A stretch of 64,000 nucleotides of DNA from Cloacimonetes bacterium UBA5614 (GTDB lineage Bacteria; Cloacimonadota; Cloacimonadia; Cloacimonadales; Cloacimonadaceae), in the NCBI GenBank assembly GCA_002424605.1, contig DIKQ01000013.1, forward strand, positions 186,001 through 250,000, given 5' to 3'. Position 1 is the stretch's first letter; each line of letters begins with the position of its first letter. The notes below the pieces were generated by a model that made no database searches, was not told the DNA's origin, and saw only the letters and a program-made list of their open reading frames with translations. Position numbers and translations under genes: made by a program. Of this stretch, positions 1-9,686 are shown in pieces.

Positions 1-46
1 TTGCCAGGATTTTGCTTACTTCCTGTTTGATTTTATCGTCTAACAT
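1..46 (-). CDS. N-terminal fragment of an unidentified gene
   Basis: The reverse strand reads ATG at 46-44 and stays open to the window edge for 15 codons (MLDDKIKQEVSKILA). A strong ribosome-binding site (GGGAGG) lies about 10 bases upstream, so this is the true beginning of a gene that continues outside the window. Fifteen residues are too few to name a family. The start is charged and helical with no signal peptide, so a cytoplasmic product is likely. Confidence 0.6.
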   Translation of the reverse strand, partial: MLDDKIKQEVSKILA

Positions 47-163
47 CGGATTTTATTCCTCCCAGAGTTATTTATTATTGTTAGTCCAATAATAGAATAA
101 TCCACAAAACCAGTTTTGACGAATACAAATTACCGGAGACACAAAACTTGCCTCCTGCATAGT

Positions 164-236
164 GAGATGTCCCGAAGATGTCCCGAAGATGGCCGGGTTT
201 TCTTCGGGAGGCTTCGGGGCATCTTCGGGACATCTC
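164..236. repeat. Dispersed palindrome, family A, copy 1
   Basis: A perfect 17-bp inverted repeat (164-180 against 220-236, starting GAGATGTCCCGAAG) encloses a core with the string CCGGGTTTTCTTCGG. Related copies lie at 12019-12091 and 20167-20241. The flanks are also similar: CCTGC-TAGT before and a GGAAGAAG-like purine tract after. It lies between two minus-strand genes, downstream of the TPR gene's terminator and upstream of the gene that leaves the window. It looks like a REP- or MITE-like intergenic element. Confidence 0.8.
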
Positions 237-264
237 ATAGAGGAAGAAGCAGGGGAAAAGGCAC

Positions 265-298
265 AAAAAAAGACGGAACCACAGGGGATTCCGTCTCA
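265..298 (-). terminator. Rho-independent terminator of the TPR gene
   Basis: On the minus strand, AGACGGAA (plus 271-278) and TTCCGTCT (289-296) form an 8-bp stem followed by a run of U (plus-strand A run 265-270). It lies 25 bases past the stop codon of the TPR gene. Confidence 0.8.
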
Positions 299-322
299 GG
301 AAACAGATTAAGGGGATTTCGC

Positions 323-964
323 CTATTTCTTTTTGCCTGTTTTTATCAAAAGGACTTCGTGCAGGGCGCGGATGCTGTCCTCTGAAATCACTTCATCCGG
401 ACTTTCCTCTTCTTCGGGGTCCAGGGTCATGGCAATTTCCAGATTTTTTAGCGCGGGTTTATATTTTTTCAGCTTATACTGGATTTTCGCCATCCAGACA
501 TAGGCGTCGTAATGTTCGGGGTTGGTTTCAATGGCTTTGGCGATTGACTTTTCCGCATCCTTGTAGCGTTTGAGGAGATAGAGGGCTTCGCCTTTGTGAC
601 GCCAGGGGCAGGACCATTTGGGGTATTCCAGGTTGATGACGTTATACTTGTCTACAGCTTCTTCCAACTGGTTCTGGGCAAGAAGAAGATTGGCAAACTG
701 GAACTTGGCTCCGGCTGCCAGGGTATGAAAATCCGGCTGGATTTCCTGCGAAAGCCGTTTTGATTCAATGGCAGCGAGGTTTGCCATGAGGATTTTGATG
801 CTGACCTTGGTGCTGTCTTTGGCAAGTTCCTGACTGCAATAATCCCAGGCAGCGGCAAAAGAGGCGGAGCCGGGATTGGCAAAATAATCGCGGACAGGGC
901 TTTCCTGGGCTGACAGCAGCAATGCCGCCAGCAGAATGAGGCATATTATCAGATGCTTTTTCAT
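323..964 (-). CDS. Secreted TPR-repeat protein
   Basis: This 213-residue protein starts with a clear signal peptide (MKKH, then a leucine/alanine-rich core ending LLLSAQ). It has no lipobox cysteine, so a periplasmic location is likely. Residues about 85-185 hold two to three tetratricopeptide-type helix pairs; the pattern ALYLLKRYKDAEKSIAKAIE followed by NPEHYDAYVWMAKIQYKLKK is typical. The tail is acidic (DPEEEESPDE) then basic. TPR proteins act as protein-protein scaffolds and no enzymatic motif is present. It lies 39 bases downstream of the TlpA-like gene on the same strand and is followed by its own terminator, so the two probably form one transcript. The specific partner is unknown. Confidence 0.75.
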   Translation of the reverse strand: MKKHLIICLILLAALLLSAQESPVRDYFANPGSASFAAAWDYCSQELAKDSTKVSIKILMANLAAIESKRLSQEIQPDFHTLAAGAKFQFANLLLAQNQLEEAVDKYNVINLEYPKWSCPWRHKGEALYLLKRYKDAEKSIAKAIETNPEHYDAYVWMAKIQYKLKKYKPALKNLEIAMTLDPEEEESPDEVISEDSIRALHEVLLIKTGKKK

Positions 965-1003
965 GTTGTCTCCTGTTTAGTATCTATTTATTTCATGCAA
1001 GGT

Positions 1004-2488
1004 TTAGTAAAGCAAATCCTCAACCCAGAAGGTGAGATTTTCGCCGATGTCGGCAACCAGGCCTCTCTCTTCATAGCGGATGTTGCCGTCGCGGTCTATC
1101 ACGCAGAGAAAGGGGATGGCTTCAAAACCGTAGGCGGAGGAAAGAATGTCGTTACCATACAGCAAAGTCATGGCAAAGCCGTTTTCAGCCATAAAGGCAG
1201 CCGCTTCATCCGGGTCTTTTTCCCAGACATTGATGCTGTAAACTTTCACTCCGGGAGGCATTGCGTTGCGCATCCAGCCGTCCAGGATTGGCATCATCCT
1301 GGCGCAGGGGTCGCACCAGGTCGCCCAGAAGTCCAATATTACGATGCTGCCCTTCAGGTCAGCCAGGCGAACCGTGTTGCCCTTTTCGTCTTTCAGTTCC
1401 CACAGGGGTGCCGGTTTGCTGGTCTTGGTGGCAAGGGCTTCCACCCTGCGGCTCTCGCGGTTGATGTCCCAGGCGGTTTTGAACTGGCCGATGTATTTCT
1501 GCCAGCGGATATCCTGACGCAGGGGCTCCAGGTCTTCTTCAGACATCATCCAGCCGTAGAGGTTGTTGGGCTGGGATGAGAGCAGGCCAAGGAAGTCAAA
1601 GGCGCGGTCCGGTTCTCCGGCAGCTACGCTTGCCAGCAGGTAAAGTTTTTGGACATATTCGTCCTGCAGAGAAGCGGGATTGACTTTCACATAGTCAAAC
1701 AACATGTTATAAGCTCCGCCTTCAAACAGGACGCTAAGATAGGTGATGGTGGTCTGGAACTCTTTTTCGGCATCAGACATGTATTGAGTGAGCTTGGAGG
1801 TGTAAACTGCACGCCGGATGTAGGTTTCCAGCATCAGAAACTGGTCGGTGCGGAAGTAATAATCAAGGTAAAACTGCCAGTTAAGCCATGACATATTCTT
1901 GTCCACAGCCTGTGCCAGCAGACGGTTTGCCTCCGGCACGCGCTTTTCCCAGACCAGCAGGGCAATATTCAGGTAATAGGCGGATTCGCTGTTGGGAAGT
2001 TTTTTGAGGTATTGGGCAAAGAATTTTCTGTCCTTGTTAAAGTCTTTCATCAGCAGCTGGGCGGCAGGGTGGTCGGGTCCGGGATGGATGAAAAGGTTTT
2101 TCTGGTAATGGGTGAGCAGCAGGCGGTAGCCGTATTCAAAGGCGGGATGCTTCTTTATCAGTTGCCTGCCGGTCTTCATCTGCACTTTTGGGTCTTCCGT
2201 GGCTCTTGCCCAGAGATAGATGTACTGCTCGGACTTGGGGTGTTGCTTCTTCAGGGCGGTAAAATGCGCCCGGCATTCCTCCGGAGCCAACAGCAGCCAA
2301 TAGTTCTGCAGCATTCGCAGGTCTTCCATGTCTTTTGTTCCGGCAGCATAAGTGCGGATAAGCTCCAGCGCTTCCGCTTCGCTTTGGGATGACTTGATGC
2401 CGTCTTCCATGCTTTGGGTCAGTGGCGATGCCAATAGCAAAGCCAGGCATAGTAACAGCATATTTATCAGGATTATCTTCTTTAACAT
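1004..2488 (-). CDS. Periplasmic TlpA-like thioredoxin-fold protein with long helical N-terminus
   Basis: The product has 494 residues. A signal peptide covers residues 1-21. Residues about 30-340 are helical and TPR-like, with no recognised catalytic motif. Residues about 357-494 are a thioredoxin fold of the TlpA/ResA type: DFWATWCDPCARMMPIL places the redox pair at C392 and C395, and a cis-Pro-like IPFL motif lies near the end. Family members reduce or isomerise disulfides of exported proteins or take part in cytochrome maturation. WCDPC is a less common dipeptide than WCPPC or WCGPC. It is co-oriented with the TPR gene downstream. The substrate is not predictable from this window. Confidence 0.8.
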   Translation of the reverse strand: MLKKIILINMLLLCLALLLASPLTQSMEDGIKSSQSEAEALELIRTYAAGTKDMEDLRMLQNYWLLLAPEECRAHFTALKKQHPKSEQYIYLWARATEDPKVQMKTGRQLIKKHPAFEYGYRLLLTHYQKNLFIHPGPDHPAAQLLMKDFNKDRKFFAQYLKKLPNSESAYYLNIALLVWEKRVPEANRLLAQAVDKNMSWLNWQFYLDYYFRTDQFLMLETYIRRAVYTSKLTQYMSDAEKEFQTTITYLSVLFEGGAYNMLFDYVKVNPASLQDEYVQKLYLLASVAAGEPDRAFDFLGLLSSQPNNLYGWMMSEEDLEPLRQDIRWQKYIGQFKTAWDINRESRRVEALATKTSKPAPLWELKDEKGNTVRLADLKGSIVILDFWATWCDPCARMMPILDGWMRNAMPPGVKVYSINVWEKDPDEAAAFMAENGFAMTLLYGNDILSSAYGFEAIPFLCVIDRDGNIRYEERGLVADIGENLTFWVEDLLY

Positions 2489-2559
2489 TAATGCTCCCTG
2501 TCATTTATACATGCTTGGACAAAATCTGAGAGCCGTAAAACTGGCAAGCAGAATGTGAC

Positions 2560-2592
2560 AAAAAAGGCGCTGTCACATCAGTAACAGCGCCA
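2560..2592 (-). terminator. Rho-independent terminator of the 1756-residue surface protein
   Basis: Minus-strand stem GGCGCTGT/ACAGCGCC (plus 2566-2573 and 2584-2591) is followed by a U run (plus A run 2560-2565). It lies just after the stop codon at 2616. Confidence 0.8.
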
Positions 2593-2615
2593 TGATTATG
2601 CTTTTATGACGTTAA

Positions 2616-5600
2616 CTATTTCATCAGCATCATGCGGCGGGTGGCTTTGTATTCGCCTGCCTGCATGCGGTACTGATAGACACCGCTGGCAACGGAATTG
2701 CCATTGTTGTCCCTGCCGTTCCAGACCAACTGATGGTGACCCTTGTCAACCATATCGTTGACCAGGGTGCGGATTAACTGGCCTTTCATATTATAGATTT
2801 CAATCCGGACTGATGTCCTGGTTTTGATATCAAAGCTGATGATAGTCTCAGGATTGAAAGGATTGGGATAGTTACCCTTAAGGGCAGTGCGGGTAATCTC
2901 AACCTCGTGCTCGTTGGAAACGGGAGTGAGGGTGAAATTGCTGATGGTGCTCTGTCCTTCTGTAATATTGACGTTTGCGTTGGTCTGGGAATTGTACCCT
3001 GTTGCTGTGCAGACCACATTATAGGTACCGACGTTGACGGGCATGGTGTATGCTCCGCTGGCAGAGGTGGTTGCAGTAAATGAACCGGCAGTGATAACAG
3101 CGCCGGAAATGGGAACGTTGCTGCTGTTCCTTACCACGCCAAGCAGGGTTCCCTGAGGCAGACTCTGTTTGACAACTGCATTGGAGAAAGCGCCGAGTGA
3201 CAGCACATTGCCTGTATAGACGCCTTTGACAGCCCATTTGTAGGTTCCGGGTGTCACGGCTGCCCAGCCGTTGTCAATCTGGCTAAGTTCCGTAATGGTC
3301 TCAGGTGTGAGCAAGGTCCAGGTCTGTTCGTTCTGTTCCTGTCCCTGCACCAGACGCCAGACCTTGTAGCCGATCAAAGCGCGGTTACGCACATTTGAAC
3401 CGGTTGCGGGTCTGTCGCTGCTGTTCTGCAGGACTGATGCCGTTCCTCTGTTTCCATCGCGGGAAACTGGAAGAGCGGAAGCGATGCTCCTGAAGGGTTC
3501 CTCTCCACGGGTGGCGGACTGGACTCTCATGGCGCTTTCGGGGAAGCGGATGGTGGCAGCGGTGTTTCCGATTACAACTTCATCGATAAACCATACATAC
3601 CACATACCATCATTGGTGGGAGGATCCTGGGCGTGCCAGGCAAGCTTTACCTGCTGTCCGGCGTATGCTGCCAGGTCTATCACAACCGGAGCTACATAGT
3701 TGCTCCAACCGCCTGTAAGAGTAGAGGCATCCCAGAGGACATCCCAGGTATTGCCATTGTTGGTGGTAATCTTCACATAGTAATGGTCACCGTTGGTGGA
3801 ACCCCTGAAATAGTAGGAGCCAAAAGAGAGGGTTGCTCCCTGAGGGCAATTGAACTGAGGGGTGATAAGCCATTCGTCCTGATGGTTGTAATCCCACCAG
3901 AATCCGGCTTGCCAGGCACCGTTAGAAGGAACTACGGTATCGGTTCCGGCTGTAACTGTTCCTACACGGCACCAGGTGGGGAAAACTCCGCTGGCGTTGG
4001 CAGGACCGTTGTTTGTGATAATCCTGGTCCAGTCAGTCGGCGGGAAAGCAGCATTTTCAAAGCTCTGGGTGATATCCACAGCATTGGGGTCTGGAGCCAG
4101 CCAGTTGACGGTTACGCTCTGCTGGTTGGTTGCCTGGGTAGCCTGCACGTTTCTGGGTGTGTAGGCAATCTCGTTTACTGTAACGGTTCCCATGCTGTAA
4201 TCAGTGGTTCCGACGTTGATTGTGCCGGTTGCAACCTGATATCCCACTGCACTGGCAATGTATTGGTAGGTCTGGCTGGTATAAACGCCAGGTATAGTAA
4301 ACTGACCCTGGGCGTTGGCTGTAGCGCTGTAGTTTTCATATCCGGTAAGCTGGATGATTGCTCCGGCAATACCGACGGTGGGATTGTCACTGCCTACGAT
4401 GGTGCCGGTCACGTTGACCGTGGGCATCTGAAGCAGGGTGAAGTTCTGGGTAATGGTCTCGTCTTCGGGAATGGTGACGTTAACCGTTTGGGAAACATAT
4501 CCGTAGCGGCTGCAGGTAACCTGATAGGTTCCGGCAATGATGTTCTGGATGGTGTATTGTCCCTGGGCGTTGGTGGTTGCCATTCCGCCATTTATAATCT
4601 GGACTGTGGCGTTGGCAAGCGGGACATTGCCTGCTCCCAGCACTGTGCCGGTCAGGTGTCCGACTCCGCCGGGTATAACGAACATGCTCGTTTTGGGGAA
4701 CATACCGGTGACGGTTCCGCCTGTAATATTAGTCGGGTCATATACCACTGTGTCGCTAAAGATGTATCTGGCGCGATTGGTTCCGACCGTCTGGGTATAG
4801 AACAGGTCGCTGGTACTGAAATATTGGGTGTCCATGGGACGCTCCACCAGCATCACGAGGTTGTTTTCCAGATACAGGTAGGGTTGCGGGAAAGTAATGG
4901 TTATGGTATTCTGCCCACTGGGATAATTTACAGTGCCGTCAAAAACCAAAGTGAGGTTAGTCGAGTTTATCCAGCTATCTGCCAGATTTGTCTGGGTAGT
5001 GGTTCCCAACCAGACCTTGGTGGGCTTGTTCGGAAGGTTGGTGAGGAAGTTGTTATAGAAAGAGATTCCGGTAATCATACCGATGAAGTTCAGTTCGGTC
5101 TGCAGATAGATATTCTCATATAAGCTGGCTTTATAGAACATATTAACAGGCATCTGGTATGAGGTCTGGGAACCGTCACCAACAGTAACGACCATAGTAC
5201 CGGCTGCCTGCACGCTGACGTTCAGGTTGGGGGACTGGTCATTAACCGCATTCTGGTCACCGGTCAGGACTACTTTTCCATAGATGTAGGTCTGGCCCTG
5301 AGTGGCAGGAGTCCAGACAAGCTGTGCTTGTCCGGCCATACCGGGCTGTATGGTGGGACCGGCAATTGAAGCGACTTCTATATCGCCTTCCCTGAACAGT
5401 TTTACAGAGTAATTGGACTGAGGATTGGTGCCCCAGTTAAACAGGTTAACGGTATAGGTGGTTGCCATGCCTACTGAGGGTGTGGTGTTACCGGTAACAG
5501 ATAAGGCTGCCAAATCGTTCTGGGCAATCACTTCTATGGAAACCCCGTCAATATAAATGCTTTGATAAGTAGCGGCATTGCCGTGCTTGAAAGTAATGAA

Positions 5601-7886
5601 GTTACCAGTTCCGGCGTAGGTCTGGAATCCGACCACATATTCTGCCCAAGCAGAAGTAAGGTTGAAACTCTGGACCTGGGTATATGTCCCGGCATCTGTA
5701 TGGTTGCTCATAACTCCGACAGATAATGAATAGTTAGTGGCTCCCTTTGCCCAGAACCTTACTCTCATCGTATTGACGGGCAGGGTGGCAGCAAGAGGAG
5801 GCGCAATCAGGAACGGACCTGACGTATCGGATGAGTTATACAGATACACGCAGTTAGGCGCACTATGCGGAGAGCTTGTGGTAGTGGTGGCGTTACCTGC
5901 GCCGGTGCTGATCTTGAACCAGTCCTGCGGCAGATTTGGAACTGTTACTGCGTCCCAGTTCTGCACATAGGGAGAGGTGTAGATAGTGGGGTCAAAGCAG
6001 CTACCGGAGACCTGCACCTGGTGCTGTGTCCTGGTCAGGTTATCCGTTATGGTTATCGTAGCTGTGTGGGTGCCGGCTGCAGTTGGTGTGTAGCGCAGGG
6101 TAAAGGTTGCCATCTGTCCGCTGGTCAGTGAAGCAGGCAGGGTAGGCAGGTTTTGCAGGGTGAAGAAGGGGCTGCCGCTGATGGTGATGTTGTTTATCAC
6201 CAGGGGAGTAGTTCCACCGCCTATATTCATGATGTTGAAGTTAAAGTTATTCACCGAGTTTATCAGTTTGCTGCCGAAGTTGTAGCTTTCGGGAGATATC
6301 ACAAACTGCGGCTGATTGCCGGTTGCGATGAAATGGAAAGCTGTCTTGGGGAACTGACCGCTGACTGTGCCGACATTGCCGGGGTTGGCAGGGTCGTAGG
6401 TTGTGGCGTCACCGAATACGTTCCTGGAACGGTTGGAGCCGACAGTCTGGCTTTTGAAAACATCAGAGGTGCTGTAATAGGTTGCATCCATCGGGCGGTT
6501 AACCATCATCACCAGATTGCCGCCGGCATAGGGATAGGGCGTCTGCAGGGGAATGAGGACTTCATTCTGCCCGGCAGAATAATCTACAGTACCGTCAAAC
6601 ACCAGGCTGAGTGCTGTTGAGGGAATCCAGCCGGCTGACAGGTCATTCTGCCCTGTAATGCCGAGCCAGATTTTGGTAGGCATATTGGGAAGGTTAGTGA
6701 CAAACTGGTTGAAGAATGTGATGCTCATCAGCATACCGCCGGCAGTAATCTCGCTTGCCTGGTAGATGGTTTCAAACAGGCTGTTGCGATAATACATATC
6801 GACCGGAATACGGGCTGTCTGAGAGCCGTCTCCGACTGTAACCACAATGGTACCTTCAGCCTGAACAACCACATTCATGGAAGCAGTCTGGTCGTTGGTG
6901 GGATTCTGGTCTCCGGTCAGGACAACCTTTCCATAAATGGTCAGGGGTCCCGGAGTGGATGGCGTCCAGCTAACCTGCACAGGTGTAATAACACCGGGTT
7001 GAATGGCAGGGCCTGCCACTGATGCCAGTTCCGTGGTTCCGGTCATAAGCTTGACCTGGTAATTGGACTGAGCGGCCGAACCGCGGTTGCGGACAGTTAC
7101 GGTGTAAACGGAAGCTGTTCCGGCAGTGGGGGTTGTATTACCAACTATGGACAGGGCAGCCATGTCATTGGCAACTGCCAAAGGAACGTTGAAGCTAAAT
7201 TTGGTTCCATTGGGAATATAAGCGTTGACGGCTGCATTTTCTACTGTATTGGAAGCGGTTCCGGCAAGCGGACTGACACTCCAGTAGTTGGTAGCTCCAC
7301 CCGGCAGCATATTGATTCCTATCGATGCCGAAGCGGAAGCCCCGGGGCCAGTACCGGCATTGGGACCATAGATAAATTCGACGTTGCCATTCTCATACAG
7401 AACTACCTGGAAATTCACCCAACTGGTTGAAACGCTGTAATACCAATAGGCATTCTTGTACTGGATAGTAAAGCTGCGGTTGGGTGCTGTGCCTTGCATC
7501 AGGGTTTGCACAGAACTGGTCTGGGGGTATGTTGCGTCCTGAACCCTTCCGGTGTGCAGGTCATCCCAGAGGGGAGCGACTACAGGACAGATAGTAGTGG
7601 AAACAAGGCTGTTGGACAGTGATGGTGAGGGTGTGGTTCCCAGAGCCACTGCTCCGTTGGAGCTAATCCTGATTTGTGTATAGGCGTTATCCCCGTAAGG
7701 GAAGGTAAAGCCGAGATCAATTCCTGCGGTTATCACATCGTCACCCTGCGCTGTGAGCTGTGGTGTTCCGGTGATTTCCGTGTAGGTTGTGGTTCCGGCT
7801 ACGAATTCGTAATAATCGCTGATATCGGCGACAAGTATGCCGCAGAATACAATTATCAGAGACATGAGAAGTAATGCTTTCTTCAT
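2616..7886 (-). CDS. Very large secreted multidomain surface protein with FlgD-like C-terminal sorting domain
   Basis: The start is set at 7886, where GGAG lies 6 bases upstream of ATGAAGAAAGC and a signal peptide follows; an ATG four codons earlier lacks a good site. The product has 1756 residues. In order, approximately: a nidogen-like beta domain (25-230), a CARDB-type domain plus an anchor-like domain (235-545), an ASH/HYDIN-like domain (550-645), a choice-of-anchor-J-like domain (655-800), a second CARDB-plus-anchor unit copying the first (805-1115), two carboxypeptidase-regulatory-like domains (1120-1290), an anchor-J/MAM-like domain (1315-1480), a third regulatory-like domain (1580-1655) and the FlgD-like C-terminus (from about 1665: NYPNPFNPE, YNMKGQ). 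An exported, surface-attached adhesin or matrix protein is likely. No catalytic motif was seen. Confidence 0.85.
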   Translation of the reverse strand: MKKALLLMSLIIVFCGILVADISDYYEFVAGTTTYTEITGTPQLTAQGDDVITAGIDLGFTFPYGDNAYTQIRISSNGAVALGTTPSPSLSNSLVSTTICPVVAPLWDDLHTGRVQDATYPQTSSVQTLMQGTAPNRSFTIQYKNAYWYYSVSTSWVNFQVVLYENGNVEFIYGPNAGTGPGASASASIGINMLPGGATNYWSVSPLAGTASNTVENAAVNAYIPNGTKFSFNVPLAVANDMAALSIVGNTTPTAGTASVYTVTVRNRGSAAQSNYQVKLMTGTTELASVAGPAIQPGVITPVQVSWTPSTPGPLTIYGKVVLTGDQNPTNDQTASMNVVVQAEGTIVVTVGDGSQTARIPVDMYYRNSLFETIYQASEITAGGMLMSITFFNQFVTNLPNMPTKIWLGITGQNDLSAGWIPSTALSLVFDGTVDYSAGQNEVLIPLQTPYPYAGGNLVMMVNRPMDATYYSTSDVFKSQTVGSNRSRNVFGDATTYDPANPGNVGTVSGQFPKTAFHFIATGNQPQFVISPESYNFGSKLINSVNNFNFNIMNIGGGTTPLVINNITISGSPFFTLQNLPTLPASLTSGQMATFTLRYTPTAAGTHTATITITDNLTRTQHQVQVSGSCFDPTIYTSPYVQNWDAVTVPNLPQDWFKISTGAGNATTTTSSPHSAPNCVYLYNSSDTSGPFLIAPPLAATLPVNTMRVRFWAKGATNYSLSVGVMSNHTDAGTYTQVQSFNLTSAWAEYVVGFQTYAGTGNFITFKHGNAATYQSIYIDGVSIEVIAQNDLAALSVTGNTTPSVGMATTYTVNLFNWGTNPQSNYSVKLFREGDIEVASIAGPTIQPGMAGQAQLVWTPATQGQTYIYGKVVLTGDQNAVNDQSPNLNVSVQAAGTMVVTVGDGSQTSYQMPVNMFYKASLYENIYLQTELNFIGMITGISFYNNFLTNLPNKPTKVWLGTTTQTNLADSWINSTNLTLVFDGTVNYPSGQNTITITFPQPYLYLENNLVMLVERPMDTQYFSTSDLFYTQTVGTNRARYIFSDTVVYDPTNITGGTVTGMFPKTSMFVIPGGVGHLTGTVLGAGNVPLANATVQIINGGMATTNAQGQYTIQNIIAGTYQVTCSRYGYVSQTVNVTIPEDETITQNFTLLQMPTVNVTGTIVGSDNPTVGIAGAIIQLTGYENYSATANAQGQFTIPGVYTSQTYQYIASAVGYQVATGTINVGTTDYSMGTVTVNEIAYTPRNVQATQATNQQSVTVNWLAPDPNAVDITQSFENAAFPPTDWTRIITNNGPANASGVFPTWCRVGTVTAGTDTVVPSNGAWQAGFWWDYNHQDEWLITPQFNCPQGATLSFGSYYFRGSTNGDHYYVKITTNNGNTWDVLWDASTLTGGWSNYVAPVVIDLAAYAGQQVKLAWHAQDPPTNDGMWYVWFIDEVVIGNTAATIRFPESAMRVQSATRGEEPFRSIASALPVSRDGNRGTASVLQNSSDRPATGSNVRNRALIGYKVWRLVQGQEQNEQTWTLLTPETITELSQIDNGWAAVTPGTYKWAVKGVYTGNVLSLGAFSNAVVKQSLPQGTLLGVVRNSSNVPISGAVITAGSFTATTSASGAYTMPVNVGTYNVVCTATGYNSQTNANVNITEGQSTISNFTLTPVSNEHEVEITRTALKGNYPNPFNPETIISFDIKTRTSVRIEIYNMKGQLIRTLVNDMVDKGHHQLVWNGRDNNGNSVASGVYQYRMQAGEYKATRRMMLMK

Positions 7887-8159
7887 TGCTGACTCCATGT
7901 TTTGTTATTTATCTATTTTTAATCCATATCTTTCTGATACGAATGCATTAACTTTGAAAACAACCTGTCCCTAAATATGGACAGACTTCCACCCGGCCTT
8001 TCTGGCACATTTTTTTATCCAATTATTATCCTTGCACGTTTCAGTCCAAAGTGCTGTACAAAATACTGAAAACCTGACATGCATTTCCTGCTTGCCAATA
8101 TTCCCGTACTACCAAACATAGGGTTAAGCTGATTATAAAACAGAATAAAGGGTTACAGC

Positions 8160-8867
8160 ATGGATTATCGCGAACATTACAGGATTGATGCCATAGAGTT
8201 TGACTATTGGGGTAAAGACCAGTTTTCGCATGCGGAAACCAGGAGGAACCAGACGGTTTTTGAGCTTTGCACGGTAAACCCCGGTGATAGGGTCTTGGAC
8301 GCGGGTAGCGGTAGAGGCTGGTTCAGCTTATGGGCTGCCAGGCAGGGGGCAGAGGTGACAGCGCTTGATTTGAGCGAGGAAAACCTGAGCAAAATCAAAG
8401 CAATGAATGAATCCATCCACACCATCTATGCCGATGCCTGCGATATTCATGCTTCAGCAGACAAATACGACTGGATTGTCGCCCTGGAAGTATTGGAGCA
8501 TATGGTTGACCCCAAATCAGCTATTGTAAACTGGCTGCAGCATCTGAAACCCGCCGGAAAGCTTCTGATTACAGTTCCCTACAGGGAAATCATCAACTAC
8601 TCATTATGCATTCACTGCAACCAAAAGACACCTGTAAACTCTCATTTACACAGTTTTGACAAAGATGGATTGATAAAGCTGCTGAACCATAACGGCTATT
8701 GGGTAAAGCAAACCCGCCTGTTCTCACATAAACTGATGGTCTCCCTCAGGTTGCACACCTTGCTGAGGATATTCCCTTACAGAGTGTGGAAGTTTGCAGA
8801 CCGCGTCTGCGGATTGTTTGGAGACAGATATGCCTACATCGCCCTGACAGCCGTCCCCAAGGATTGA
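8160..8867 (+). CDS. Class I SAM-dependent methyltransferase
   Basis: The 235-residue product has the Rossmann methyltransferase motif I (VLDAGSGRGWFSLWAARQG) followed by the acidic end of strand 2 (VTALDLSEENL), and motif IV-like DWIVALEVLEHM. This matches the UbiG/Methyltransf_11 type. The upstream Shine-Dalgarno is weak (AAAGGGTT). It stands alone between divergent and convergent neighbours, so context gives no substrate; small metabolites, lipids or sugars are all possible. Two CxxC-like cysteines occur in the middle (SLCIHCNQK), which may be a small structural insertion. Confidence 0.8.
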   Translation: MDYREHYRIDAIEFDYWGKDQFSHAETRRNQTVFELCTVNPGDRVLDAGSGRGWFSLWAARQGAEVTALDLSEENLSKIKAMNESIHTIYADACDIHASADKYDWIVALEVLEHMVDPKSAIVNWLQHLKPAGKLLITVPYREIINYSLCIHCNQKTPVNSHLHSFDKDGLIKLLNHNGYWVKQTRLFSHKLMVSLRLHTLLRIFPYRVWKFADRVCGLFGDRYAYIALTAVPKD

Positions 8868-8874
8868 TGACGCT

Positions 8875-9681
8875 TTACAGGTAGCGAAGCATCTCCCTGT
8901 CCACCACGCCCGCATACAGCTCAATGTAGGGCTTGACCGGACTGATGTTTATCTTGGGGAAAAAGACCTCTTCAATCTGGAAGAATCCCACCGATGCGCT
9001 CATCTCCACTGTGATGTTTATCGGCTTTTCAGTTCCCTTGCTGATTCTCACCTTTTGGATGGCGCTGGATGAGGTGCGGTGGATGTCTCCCACCTTGGGC
9101 TGCTGAGAGAGTATGCTCGGAATCCTTGCCCTGCCCTTTTCCATATCGCTGCCGTCCGCAATCAGCACAATGCCTGCTTCCAGTGAATGTATCTTGTGGG
9201 TTGCCATATGCCCGAAGATTCCTTCTATGGCTATGGAGCGCACAGCCGTTTTAAGCATATAGTCATCCGGTTTGTAGATTTGTTCCAGTATCCTGTCTAT
9301 GATGGGTATAGCCAGGATTATGCTCTGGTTTTCATGCAATTCCCTGGCGATGGACATCCCCAGGTCGTGCAGAAGGGAGGCAAACAGAACTCCTATCAGG
9401 CTGTCTTCCCAACTGCCGATGTTTTCCTGTTCCAGATTCATTTTTATCCCTGCATCCTTGAGCAGGTGAAACATCCTGATGGCATTGTAGGTTGCCTTTC
9501 TCATATGTACGGGACCGTGGTCGTTGTAACCCAGGCGTTTGATGGATACCACATTGGCATATTCCTGCATCGCCTGCAGTTCTGTATCGGCAAACAGAAG
9601 TTCCGTAGTTTTCAGCGGCTTGCCGCTTAATATCCGCAGGATTTTTTCCTCCATCTGCACTTGTTTGACTGATTTATTCAT
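8875..9681 (-). CDS. HD-domain metal-dependent phosphohydrolase
   Basis: The start is ATG 9681, with GGAG about 10 bases upstream; the longer open frame runs into the preceding gene and is rejected. The 268-residue product carries HD-superfamily signatures: NDHGPVHMRK (first His), FASLLHDLGM (His-Asp pair) and a downstream LIADGSDM aspartate. HD proteins hydrolyse nucleotides or other phosphoesters with a divalent metal. The C-terminal third is beta-rich and may bind a ligand. It is the last gene of a four-gene operon (exporter halves, DUF3147, HD) with a 5-base gap. The substrate is unknown. Confidence 0.75.
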   Translation of the reverse strand: MNKSVKQVQMEEKILRILSGKPLKTTELLFADTELQAMQEYANVVSIKRLGYNDHGPVHMRKATYNAIRMFHLLKDAGIKMNLEQENIGSWEDSLIGVLFASLLHDLGMSIARELHENQSIILAIPIIDRILEQIYKPDDYMLKTAVRSIAIEGIFGHMATHKIHSLEAGIVLIADGSDMEKGRARIPSILSQQPKVGDIHRTSSSAIQKVRISKGTEKPINITVEMSASVGFFQIEEVFFPKINISPVKPYIELYAGVVDREMLRYL

Positions 9682-9686
9682 TTTAT

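Noticed and set aside
3633..5123. 496-codon plus-strand open frame
   Set aside because: It lies antisense to the 1756-residue surface protein, whose domain structure is clear. The frame stays open because of the codon use of the sense gene.
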